From a bacterium (GTDB lineage Bacteria > Blakebacterota > Blakebacteria > Blakebacterales > Blakebacteraceae), in NCBI GenBank assembly GCA_025774205.1, contig JALGWK010000105.1, forward strand, positions 1 to 6,193: a stretch of DNA of 6,193 bases, written 5' to 3'. The translations under genes and the position numbers were made by a program. The notes under the pieces are model-generated. The model saw nothing but the letters and a program-made list of their open reading frames with translations, had not been told where the DNA came from and searched no databases. Positions 1-6,193 of this stretch are shown here, one piece after another (position 1 is the first letter of the stretch; each line of letters opens with the position of its first letter).

Positions 1-272
1 TCGAGGCCGGCCTGCCTGAATTCCCCGGCCAGCCACGATGCCGCGGCGTCTCCCGAACTGGTACCGCCCATGCGGGGTCCGAAGTCACAGAGGGCCCTGA
101 CAGTCTCCTGCATCCGCTCTTCGGAGATCATGCCTGCCAGTTCACGCTCGAGGGCCGGCTCCTGAGGCAGGTCGATCGCATACACTCCCGGGGGGGTGAT
201 CGCCGGGGGCGCAGCATCAGAAAAGGGTGCCAGCAGCAGGATCGGCAGCAGGAAAACTGGATTGGTCCGCAT
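1..272 (-). CDS. Secreted M28-like zinc peptidase, N-terminal fragment
   Basis: Only the first 90 residues are visible; the frame is open to the left edge. Residues 1-20 look like a Sec signal peptide: one Arg at position 2, a hydrophobic core (VFLLPILLLAPF, 6-17) and a plausible cleavage after Ser-Asp-Ala (18-20). A Pro-rich linker follows, then a stretch from about residue 49 (ISEERMQETVRAL) to FGPRMGG (64-70) and a helix ending FRQAGL. This pattern, 'helix - FG.R..G - gap - A..W(L/I)..(E/Q)F...GL', is typical of the segment just before the catalytic domain of M28-family aminopeptidases and carboxypeptidases. The zinc ligands lie outside the window, so catalysis cannot be confirmed. I chose ATG 272 because GGAG (279-282) sits 6 bases upstream; the in-frame ATG at 278 touches that GGAG directly. 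The oxidoreductase stop is 28 bases upstream, suggesting cotranscription. A run of seven C (190-196) lies just after the signal peptide. An unrelated exported protein remains possible. Confidence 0.62.
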   Translation of the reverse strand, partial: MRTNPVFLLPILLLAPFSDAAPPAITPPGVYAIDLPQEPALERELAGMISEERMQETVRALCDFGPRMGGTSSGDAAASWLAGEFRQAGL

Positions 273-278
273 GTTCAT

Positions 279-282
279 CTCC
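279..282 (-). promoter_or_regulatory. Ribosome binding site deciding the peptidase start
   Basis: On the minus strand the sequence reads CGGAG-ATGAAC-ATG. The GGAG core is 6 bases from the ATG at 272 but 0 bases from the ATG at 278. Normal spacing therefore favours 272, which gives a protein two residues shorter. Both starts keep the signal peptide, so the choice does not change the functional reading. Confidence 0.55.
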
Positions 283-300
283 GTTCTGATCGGTTCGGTG

Positions 301-1458
301 TCATACCACGTGGTACTCGTCGATCGAACGGCCCTCGGAGAAACGGGCCAGATCGAGGGAGGAAATATCGAGCGTATGCGCCCGCCCGTCCATGATCTCT
401 TCGGCCATCAGCAGACCGCAGGCCGGTCCGTGCTGGAATCCGTGGCCGCTGAAGCCGCAGACCACGAGGAATCCTTCGACTTCCAGTACCCTTCCGAGGA
501 TGGGGTGGGCATCGGGCGTGACTTCATAGAGTCCTGCCCAGCGACTGGTGATCCCCGCCTCCGCCAGTATCGGCAGACGATTGACGGCCGCCTCCAGGTG
601 AATCGCCTCCCAATCGGGATCGACCGACTGCTCGAATCCGACCGGCTCATCGGGATTGGACATGCCGGTGAGGATGGCCGGTCCCTCCCGGTGGAAATAG
701 AGGGACTTCGCGAAATCGATGATCATGGGGAAGTCGTCGGGTAATTCCGGAATGGGAGTGGTCACCGCGATCTGGCGTCGGATGGGGAGGACGGGGAGTT
801 CGATACCCGCCATGAAGCCGATCGTCGCGGCCCAGGGACCGGCGGCGTTCACCACCGACCCGGTCGCGATCTCACCGCGGTCCGTTGATACTCCGGTTAT
901 CCGTCCATTCTCGACAGTGAGGTCGGTCACCTCCACTCCGGTCAGCAGTCGGGCGCCGGCTCGTCGGGCACCCGCAACGTACCCCTGCACCACCCCGGCC
1001 GGATCGGCCAGACCGTCGAGGGAGTGGAAGGTGCCGGCCACGACTCCCGCCAGGTCGATCAGCGGGACCATCGCGGCGATATCCTCCGGTTCGAGCCACT
1101 CGGTCCCGACGCCGGCTTGACGCTGCCTGTCGACACTGCCCCGGAACGCATCGGCCTCCTCTTCACCGGTCAACAGGAAGAGATAGCCGCACCGGCGGAG
1201 GTCGATCGGTTGTCCGATTTCCTCCTCGAAACGATCAAGCATCGGCAGGCTCAGCCGGGACAGGGCGATGTTGATCTCCGTGCTGAACTGATAGCGGATC
1301 CCTCCGGCGCAGCGACCGGTGGCTTCGGTTCCGAACAGGGCATGTCGTTCGAGGAGTATCACCTCTTCGCAACCCCGCTGAGCGAGGTGCCAGGCCGTGC
1401 TCACGCCCATCACGCCGCCACCGATGATGACGACCTCGGCTGTTCGGGGAACATCCAC
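301..1458 (-). CDS. FAD-dependent oxidoreductase, DAO family (SoxB / proline dehydrogenase beta-like)
   Basis: This 385-residue protein is complete and near the usual length for single-domain DAO flavoenzymes. The N-terminus is a Rossmann FAD site: VVIIGGGVMG with Gly13-15 and Gly18, then LLER with Glu37 at the end of strand 2 to bind the ADP ribose. GRCAGGIRYQFSTEIN (48-63) is the second flavin-contact segment typical of sarcosine oxidase beta, HcnC and L-proline dehydrogenase beta relatives. VVNAAGPWA in mid-protein is the usual NAAG.W flavin loop. YEVTPDAHPILG (311-322) and CGFSGHGFQHGP (334-345) form the C-terminal FAD-binding region. The expected reaction is oxidation of a secondary or primary amine or amino acid to an imine; the substrate is not readable from sequence. 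Gly309 stands where monomeric sarcosine oxidase has its flavin-linking Cys, so FAD is probably non-covalent. No signal peptide or membrane segment is seen, so it is probably cytosolic. The start is GTG 1458, with GAGGTG 6 bases upstream; the nearby ATG at 1454 is out of frame. The stop is TGA. No partner subunit is visible beside it. Confidence 0.88.
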   Translation of the reverse strand: MDVPRTAEVVIIGGGVMGVSTAWHLAQRGCEEVILLERHALFGTEATGRCAGGIRYQFSTEINIALSRLSLPMLDRFEEEIGQPIDLRRCGYLFLLTGEEEADAFRGSVDRQRQAGVGTEWLEPEDIAAMVPLIDLAGVVAGTFHSLDGLADPAGVVQGYVAGARRAGARLLTGVEVTDLTVENGRITGVSTDRGEIATGSVVNAAGPWAATIGFMAGIELPVLPIRRQIAVTTPIPELPDDFPMIIDFAKSLYFHREGPAILTGMSNPDEPVGFEQSVDPDWEAIHLEAAVNRLPILAEAGITSRWAGLYEVTPDAHPILGRVLEVEGFLVVCGFSGHGFQHGPACGLLMAEEIMDGRAHTLDISSLDLARFSEGRSIDEYHVV

Positions 1459-1463
1459 TCAAC

Positions 1464-1470
1464 TCACCTC
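1464..1470 (-). promoter_or_regulatory. Ribosome binding site of the GTG-started oxidoreductase
   Basis: The minus strand reads GAGGTGA-GTTGA-GTG. The GAGGTG core ends 6 bases before the GTG at 1458. This supports a GTG start and the frame that carries the Rossmann glycines; the ATG 4 bases further in belongs to another frame. Confidence 0.6.
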
Positions 1471-1507
1471 GGCCGGTCACTGCCCGGCAATCCGCGTTCG
1501 GTTCAGG

Positions 1508-1528
1508 GGTTCCGGTTACCCGGAGACC
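1508..1528 (-). other. Intergenic hairpin with a GNRA-type tetraloop
   Basis: In the 119-base gap between the second permease and the oxidoreductase, the transcript strand can fold as GGU-(C)-UCCGG-GUAA-CCGGA-ACC. This gives 8 base pairs with a single bulged C and a GUAA loop, which matches the stable GNRA class. The stem pairs 1508-1515 with 1520-1528. No U-rich run follows, so it is not a classical intrinsic terminator. It could be a processing or stability element between operon genes, a weak attenuating structure, or chance in a GC-rich spacer. The rest of 1459-1577 shows no convincing -35/-10 promoter. Confidence 0.35.
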
Positions 1529-1577
1529 ACTCCATGCTACATCGGATCGCGGATTTCCAGAAGCAGCTCCGCTCCGG

Positions 1578-3986
1578 TCACTCGGTGCGGATCACCACCA
1601 GAGGATCGACCTCGGTCGCCCGGAGTCCAGGCACGATCGTCGCGAAAAGGGACACGGCGACAACGACCGCGAAGGCAGTGAGCAGACTCATCGGATCGAT
1701 CGGGGCCACCCCGAAGAGCATGCTGCGCATCAGTCTTCCTGTCACGAGGGAGAGTGGGATCCCCACCATGAGGCCGAGCAGGACCAACCGTCCGCCCAGT
1801 CTGATGATGAGCCGCATGACGTCGCTCTTCTGGGCACCCAGCGCCATCCGGACCCCGAACTCGTGGGTTCTTCGGGTCACGGTGTAGGTGATCACGCCGA
1901 AGAGGCCGGTTGCAGCGAGGATGACGCCCAGACCGGTAAAGAAGAGCGCCAGCCACATGAGCAGTTCCCGATCATATGATTTATCGCGCATGAGCTGGTA
2001 AAGAGTGGTCATCGGGAAAATGGAGATCTCGCTGTTCATGGCGCGGATCTCCTGCCGGATCGGCTCCACCAGGGGACCGGTATCACCGCCGGTGTAGACC
2101 AGCAGCAGATAATCCCACCACGGGAGCTGCCCGAGAGGCATGTAGAAGTACGGCTCCGCTTCCTCCTCCATGTTGTTGTACTTGCCGTCAGGCACGAGTC
2201 CGACGATCTCGACCGACTCCTCACCGGGACCGTTCAGGATCACCGTCCTGCCGATCGGGTCTTCTCCCGGCCAGTATGTTTCGGCCATGGTCTCGTTCAC
2301 CATGATGACCGGGGCGCTGTTGCTGTTGTCAGCCCCGGTGAACTCCCTCCCTCTGAGGATGGTGATATCAAGGGTTCTGAAGTACTCCTGTTCCACGAGG
2401 TTGAATTTGATCGCCCGTCCCGATTCGCTCCAGCCCTCGCCACTGTCGGGGACATACACCCGCCGGGTGGCGCCTCCGCCCGACGGGAAGAAGGGGACAT
2501 GTCGTGAGACGGTGGCGTTCATGACGCCGGGCAGGGACCTGACCCGTTCCAGCAGGTCGATGGAGAAGGAGGCGGCCTCGTTGCGGCCGCCGGGCGGGTA
2601 GATCTGGGCGATCAGGATGTCATTCCGGTTGAACCCGGGATCGATATCGTAGACCTGGTTGAAACTGCGCATGAGCAGGCCGGAGGAGGCGATGAGGACG
2701 AAGGCCAGCGCGAACTGCCCCGTGACGAGCAGGTTCAGACTGCCTGTGCGCGTCCCCCCCCGTCCTGTCTGGATGACACCGCCCTTCAGGAGCGGGACCA
2801 GGTCGGGGCGGGAAGCGTTCAGCGCCGGCAGCAGTCCGGTCAGCGCGGTGGTGAAGAGGGTCAGGATGAGCGCGAAGAAGATGGTCCGTTCATCGAGCGA
2901 GAAACCGAACTCGATGTAGTAGGGGACCGACGGCATGAGGTTCGGTAGCAGATGAAGGATCCAGTTGGCCAGAAGGAGACTGATGACGACCGCTATGCCC
3001 GAGAGCATCAGGCCCTCGGCCAGCATTTGCCGGATAAGGTGCCCGCGGTTGGCACCGGTGGCGAGCCGTACGGCCATCTCCCGCTGGCGGGTTACTGATC
3101 GGGCCAGCATCAGGCCCGAGACGTTGGCGCAGGCGATCAGCAGAACCGCGCCCACGATCGCGAAGAGGAGCACTCCGATGGAGGATGACTGGCTGTTCTG
3201 ATACTTGACTTCGGTCTGGACGAGAGCCCTCTGATCGGTGCGGGTAGAGAGGTCCTGCAATTCGAGCTGACGCATGAAGGTTTCGATCTCAGCCTCCGCC
3301 GAGGCAGCCTCGATCCCCGGCTGCAGGCGTCCTATCAGGTAGAAATCCCGGAACTCGCGTGACACACGCTCCTCCGGATTCCCCCACGTTTCGACCGGGA
3401 ACCAGACGTCGATCGGAACGAGTCGGTTCAGACCGTAGAAGGAGGCCGGGGCGACCCCCGCCACCATCCGATCCCGACCGGTGATCTGGACGGTTTTCCC
3501 GATGATGTCGGGATCGCCGCTGTAGTGCCGCTGCCAGAGGCTGTGACTGATCACCACCATCGGCTGGGTCTGGATGTCGAGCGGATCGCCCTCACTGAAC
3601 ATCGTCCCCAGGTGGGCCGTCGCACCCAGAACATCGAAGAAATTCCTCGACACCACATCGGCCAGCAGATCGATCGAGTATTCATCGCCCACAAGACTGG
3701 CGCCCCGATGCTGGACCGCCGCAAGTCCGGTGACCGATTCTGCCCGGTCACGAACAGTCTCATAGTCGGGCCATGAGAAACTGCCCATCGAGATCCGGTC
3801 GCTGCTGGCGAAAACCCGCACCACTCCCTGAGGGGACTCGTACGGCGAGGGACTGAGCCAGAGCCAGTCGACCAGGCTGAAGATGACCGCGTTGAGCGTG
3901 ATCGCCAGGACCAGGGATGTGATCGACAGGGTGGAAACCCCGGGATTCTTCCTGATCACCCTGAGACTGTGACGAAAATGACGCAT
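1578..3986 (-). CDS. Duplicated MacB/FtsX-type ABC permease without ATPase (ADOP family)
   Basis: This complete 802-residue inner-membrane protein is built from two copies of the MacB unit. Order: TM1 (about 18-44); periplasmic core 1 (45-265) with a SLWQRHYSGDPDIIGKTV motif (149-166); FtsX block 1 with TM2 (268-294), TM3 (324-348) and TM4 (367-390); a Gly/Arg linker (400-415); TM5 (416-440); periplasmic core 2 (441-670) with EYFRTLDITILRGREF (534-549) and YWPGEDPIGR (571-580); FtsX block 2 with TM6 (674-702), TM7 (732-757) and TM8 (765-788). After TM2 and TM6 come the cytoplasmic segments that contact an ATPase in MacB-type systems (EMAVRLATGANRGHLIRQ, 303-320; EFGVRMALGAQKSDVMRLI, 709-727). 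No Walker A or signature motif is present, so an ATPase must come from elsewhere. This fits the family called acidobacterial duplicated orphan permease. The substrate is unknown; relatives act in efflux, lipoprotein handling or mechanotransmission. ATG 3986 has GGAGG 4 bases upstream and lies 19 bases after the preceding stop. The stop is TGA. Confidence 0.9.
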   Translation of the reverse strand: MRHFRHSLRVIRKNPGVSTLSITSLVLAITLNAVIFSLVDWLWLSPSPYESPQGVVRVFASSDRISMGSFSWPDYETVRDRAESVTGLAAVQHRGASLVGDEYSIDLLADVVSRNFFDVLGATAHLGTMFSEGDPLDIQTQPMVVISHSLWQRHYSGDPDIIGKTVQITGRDRMVAGVAPASFYGLNRLVPIDVWFPVETWGNPEERVSREFRDFYLIGRLQPGIEAASAEAEIETFMRQLELQDLSTRTDQRALVQTEVKYQNSQSSSIGVLLFAIVGAVLLIACANVSGLMLARSVTRQREMAVRLATGANRGHLIRQMLAEGLMLSGIAVVISLLLANWILHLLPNLMPSVPYYIEFGFSLDERTIFFALILTLFTTALTGLLPALNASRPDLVPLLKGGVIQTGRGGTRTGSLNLLVTGQFALAFVLIASSGLLMRSFNQVYDIDPGFNRNDILIAQIYPPGGRNEAASFSIDLLERVRSLPGVMNATVSRHVPFFPSGGGATRRVYVPDSGEGWSESGRAIKFNLVEQEYFRTLDITILRGREFTGADNSNSAPVIMVNETMAETYWPGEDPIGRTVILNGPGEESVEIVGLVPDGKYNNMEEEAEPYFYMPLGQLPWWDYLLLVYTGGDTGPLVEPIRQEIRAMNSEISIFPMTTLYQLMRDKSYDRELLMWLALFFTGLGVILAATGLFGVITYTVTRRTHEFGVRMALGAQKSDVMRLIIRLGGRLVLLGLMVGIPLSLVTGRLMRSMLFGVAPIDPMSLLTAFAVVVAVSLFATIVPGLRATEVDPLVVIRTE

Positions 3987-3990
3987 GGTA

Positions 3991-3995
3991 CCTCC
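3991..3995 (-). promoter_or_regulatory. Strong Shine-Dalgarno between the two permeases
   Basis: The minus strand reads TGGAGGTACC-ATG, a near-consensus GGAGG 4 bases from the start at 3986. It lies in the 19-base gap between the TAG of the upstream permease (4006-4008) and this ATG. The spacing supports a shared transcript with independent, efficient re-initiation on the second permease. Confidence 0.7.
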
Positions 3996-4005
3996 AGTCA
4001 GATAG

Positions 4006-6193
4006 CTACTTATAGTAGAGCGTCTTCACCGGGTCGATCCGGGTTGCCCGGCGGGCCGGTACGGAACAGGCCAGAAGTGAGATGATGACGAGCATGACAC
4101 TGACGGCCACGTACGCGAGGGGATACACCGGTGAGATCCCGTAGAGCTGAGTCTGGATGAGCCGGGTGGTCAGGAGCGTCCCGCTCACGCCGAGAACCAG
4201 TCCGATACCCATCATCATGAGCCCCTGAACGATCACGTTTCTGAAGACGCGTTGGGCACTGCTCCCCAGGGCCAGCATGATCCCCAGTTCGCGGGTTCTC
4301 TGGTTCACCGCATAGGCCAGAATGCCGTAGATCCCGACCGCCGAGAGGAAGAGAGCCACCCCGGCGAAGATCATCAGCAGGAGCATCGTGGACTGTCGTG
4401 CCCGCAGGGAATCGCTGACCAGGTCTTCCATCGTCTCCACATTGTAAAATGGAAGTTCCACATCAAGGTCGGTGATGATCTGCCGGATCGCGCCGGTCAG
4501 CGAGGTCGGCTCAACCTCGGTTTTTACGACCAGGTTGAAGAATCCGATCGGGGACTGCCGATAGGTGAAGTAGTACGCCCCGGCGGTATCGTCCGAAGTG
4601 AGATCATTCTGTTTGACCTCACCAACCACCCCGATGATCCGCCAGAACTGGCTTTCGTCCGGCTCCATATCCGGAACTCCGGTGAACATCCGTTGACCGA
4701 TCGGACTCGAGTCGGGCCAGTAACGATGGGCGAGCCACTGGTCGATGATGATGACCTGTTCCCTACCCTCGGTATCCACCTCCTCGAAATAACGCCCTGC
4801 GAGCAACGGGATCCCCATCGCTTCGAAATACCCCGGCCCGGCCCACATCGTCGCCGGGGCGAGCAGTGATTCACCCGGTTGCGGCTGGTGTCCCTCCGGC
4901 ATGATCACATTGGCGGAATTGCTGCCGGTGAACGGCAGGCCCCGGATGACCGCGGCCTCGGAGACCGCGGGGAGAGCGCGAACCTCCGCCAGGGCCTTGT
5001 CGATGAACTGTCGACGGCTGGCGGCATCCCCATAGCTTGATCCCGGCAGGCTGATGAGGCCGGTCAGGATCCGTTCACTGTCGAACCCGGGATTCACCTT
5101 TACGGCCTGACGGAAGCTGGAGAAGAGCAGGCTGGCGCTGATCAGCAGGATGAAAGCGACCGCGACCTGGAAAACGACCAGCGTGTTCCTCACCAGCGAG
5201 GTCCGTTTCCCTCCGGTAAGGGTTCTGCCTTCCTGTCGGAAGACACTGCTCAGGTCGAGCCTGAAGATCCTGAAGAGAGGAATCGTGCCGAAGAGGATCC
5301 CCGCGCCGACCGACAGGAACAGGGTGAAGAGGAGGACGTTGCCGTCCATGGCGATATCGGCGCCCCGCGGCAGCTGGTCCACTCCGAGGGTGTTGAGCAG
5401 CCTCATGCCGAGGAGGGCGATCCCGATCCCGAGGCCGCCTCCGATAACCGCCAGCAGCACGCTCTCGGAGATGAGTTGCCTGGTAAGACGCTTCCGGTTG
5501 GCTCCGAGCGCGAAGCGGGTAGCGATCTCTCCGGTCCGCACGTTCGAGCGGGCGAAGAGGAGATTGGCGATGTTCACGCACCCGATGAGCAGGACCAGAA
5601 AAACCCCTGCCCACAACATGATGAACGAATCCCGGATGTCTCTCACCAGGAATCGCTGCAGGTCGTGGACCTGGGTGTGGAACCCGGCATCCTTCAGTAG
5701 CTGCTCCGCGTTGGGGATCGGGGACTGTTCCGTGAGGGCGGCATTGAGTACCTCCAGCTGGCCCAGAGCCTGTTCGATCGAGGCTCCCGGGGCAAGACGC
5801 GCCAGCATCTGGAAGTTGTTGCTGTGCAGGGACTGGATTCCGCGCTGTTCCTCAGCGAACGCGAGGGGCAGGAAGAACCGGATATCGTTGTTCCTCCACA
5901 GTCGGAAGTCCTCCGGAAGCACCCCAACGATGGCGTATTCACGACCATTGATGCGCAGTTCCTGGTCGAGTATCCCGGGATCACCCGAGAAACGGTCCTG
6001 CCAGAAGCCATGCGTGATGATCGTTTTGAACTGGTTCCCGGGGTCCATCTCCTCTTCGGTGAAGTGCCGGCCGAGGGCCGGTTCCACACCCAGCATCGGC
6101 AGAAAGGAGGGCGTGACGTTGACACTGGCAACCCGTTCGGTCCCGTTCTCATCACCGAGGGTGCTCCCGGCGAACTGGAACAGGCCGCATTCT
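4006..6193 (-). CDS. Duplicated MacB/FtsX-type ABC permease without ATPase, 5' truncated by window edge
   Basis: The open frame continues past the in-frame Met at 6096 to the right edge (32 more codons, starting ECGLFQFAG), so that Met is internal and the true start is outside. The 728 visible residues are numbered here from the edge. Order: most of periplasmic core 1 (1-185) with LGVEPALGRHF (34-44) and FWQDRFSGDPGI (63-74); FtsX block 1 with TMs at about 189-214, 243-268 and 286-310; a TM at 337-359; periplasmic core 2 (360-595) with GYFEAMGIPLLAGRYF (454-469) and YWPDSSPIGQRM (491-502); FtsX block 2 with TMs at 603-626, 653-678 and 691-712. ATPase-contact segments are EIATRFALGANRKRLTRQ (222-239) and RELGIMLALGSSAQRVFRN (634-652). 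The end is PARRATRIDPVKTLYYK, then TAG. Aligning LG....LG..F with the downstream permease (its residues 120-130) suggests about 86 residues, including TM1, are missing. No nucleotide-binding motifs are present. It shares architecture with its downstream neighbour but differs widely in sequence, so the pair is not a recent duplication. Confidence 0.9.
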   Translation of the reverse strand, partial: ECGLFQFAGSTLGDENGTERVASVNVTPSFLPMLGVEPALGRHFTEEEMDPGNQFKTIITHGFWQDRFSGDPGILDQELRINGREYAIVGVLPEDFRLWRNNDIRFFLPLAFAEEQRGIQSLHSNNFQMLARLAPGASIEQALGQLEVLNAALTEQSPIPNAEQLLKDAGFHTQVHDLQRFLVRDIRDSFIMLWAGVFLVLLIGCVNIANLLFARSNVRTGEIATRFALGANRKRLTRQLISESVLLAVIGGGLGIGIALLGMRLLNTLGVDQLPRGADIAMDGNVLLFTLFLSVGAGILFGTIPLFRIFRLDLSSVFRQEGRTLTGGKRTSLVRNTLVVFQVAVAFILLISASLLFSSFRQAVKVNPGFDSERILTGLISLPGSSYGDAASRRQFIDKALAEVRALPAVSEAAVIRGLPFTGSNSANVIMPEGHQPQPGESLLAPATMWAGPGYFEAMGIPLLAGRYFEEVDTEGREQVIIIDQWLAHRYWPDSSPIGQRMFTGVPDMEPDESQFWRIIGVVGEVKQNDLTSDDTAGAYYFTYRQSPIGFFNLVVKTEVEPTSLTGAIRQIITDLDVELPFYNVETMEDLVSDSLRARQSTMLLLMIFAGVALFLSAVGIYGILAYAVNQRTRELGIMLALGSSAQRVFRNVIVQGLMMMGIGLVLGVSGTLLTTRLIQTQLYGISPVYPLAYVAVSVMLVIISLLACSVPARRATRIDPVKTLYYK

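Noticed and set aside
304-315. Perfect 12-base palindrome TACCACGTGGTA
   Set aside because: It lies inside the last codons of the oxidoreductase (Tyr-His-Val-Val). About one such palindrome is expected by chance in a window of this size, and it has no spacing to a promoter that would suggest an operator.
196-744. Open plus-strand frame of 182 codons
   Set aside because: It is antisense to the oxidoreductase and the peptidase start, and its translation shows no domain, signal or hydrophobic pattern. Stop-free antisense frames are common in GC-rich coding DNA.
1452-1454. ATG four bases inside the oxidoreductase start as an alternative start
   Set aside because: It is in a different frame and would not encode the GGGVMG flavin-binding fold. 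The GTG at 1458 has a well-placed GAGGTG.
1473-1582. Nine-base direct repeat CCGGTCACT at 1473-1481 and 1574-1582, bracketing the spacer
   Set aside because: The second copy overlaps the permease stop codon and the intervening DNA shows no mobile-element ends. A 9-base match between nearby GC-rich stretches is weak evidence.
1024-1887. Open plus-strand frame of 287 codons
   Set aside because: It runs antisense across the oxidoreductase, the spacer and the permease 3' end. The protein is low in pattern and rich in Arg/Ser/Thr toward its end, as expected of a shadow frame, while the opposite strand carries clear family motifs.
4252-4869. Open plus-strand frame of 205 codons
   Set aside because: It is entirely antisense to periplasmic core 2 and FtsX block 2 of the upstream permease, with no recognisable motif or convincing ribosome binding site.
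6094-6096. In-frame ATG at 6096 as the start of the upstream permease
   Set aside because: The frame continues open for 32 more codons to the edge with family-like sequence (a VASVNVTPSFLPMLGVEPALGR core), and a start here would remove TM1 and half of the first periplasmic core.

Overview
All recognisable genes in this window lie on the minus strand and read from the right edge to the left edge. In transcription order they are: (1) a large MacB/FtsX-type permease cut off by the right edge (4006-6193); (2) a second, complete permease of the same architecture (1578-3986); (3) an FAD-dependent amine/amino-acid oxidoreductase of the DAO family (301-1458); (4) the first 90 residues of a secreted protein that looks like an M28-type zinc peptidase and runs off the left edge (1-272). 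The gaps are 19, 119 and 28 bases. Each of the three visible starts has a purine-rich Shine-Dalgarno sequence, so a single co-directional transcription unit is plausible. The 119-base gap is the only likely place for a break or an internal promoter.

The two permeases have the 'duplicated orphan permease' layout: two (MacB periplasmic core + FtsX) units fused in one chain of about 800 residues, with no ATPase domain. This family, often called ADOP (acidobacterial duplicated orphan permease), is strongly expanded in Acidobacteriota and also common in Gemmatimonadota and related soil or marine phyla. With the GC-rich sequence and the Gram-negative-style secreted peptidase, this points to an Acidobacteriota- or Gemmatimonadota-like bacterium. 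This is an inference from gene families, not from a phylogenetic marker.

How the genes might work together is inference. The permeases may move or extrude a substrate, or transmit force across the inner membrane, using an ATPase encoded elsewhere. The cytosolic flavoenzyme would oxidise an N-methylated or cyclic amino acid or another amine. The exported peptidase would release amino acids from peptides outside the cytoplasm. The last two fit a peptide or amino-acid scavenging theme.

The window shows no RNA gene, CRISPR array, insertion sequence, defence system or clear Rho-independent terminator. The only non-coding stretch over 100 bases is 1459-1577, which holds one small hairpin and the ribosome binding site of the oxidoreductase. 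The long plus-strand open frames are antisense shadows of the minus-strand genes. The content is mostly ordinary. The points most worth checking are the tandem ATPase-less permeases, the unassigned substrate of the oxidoreductase, and two homopolymer tracts at boundaries in coding sequence.
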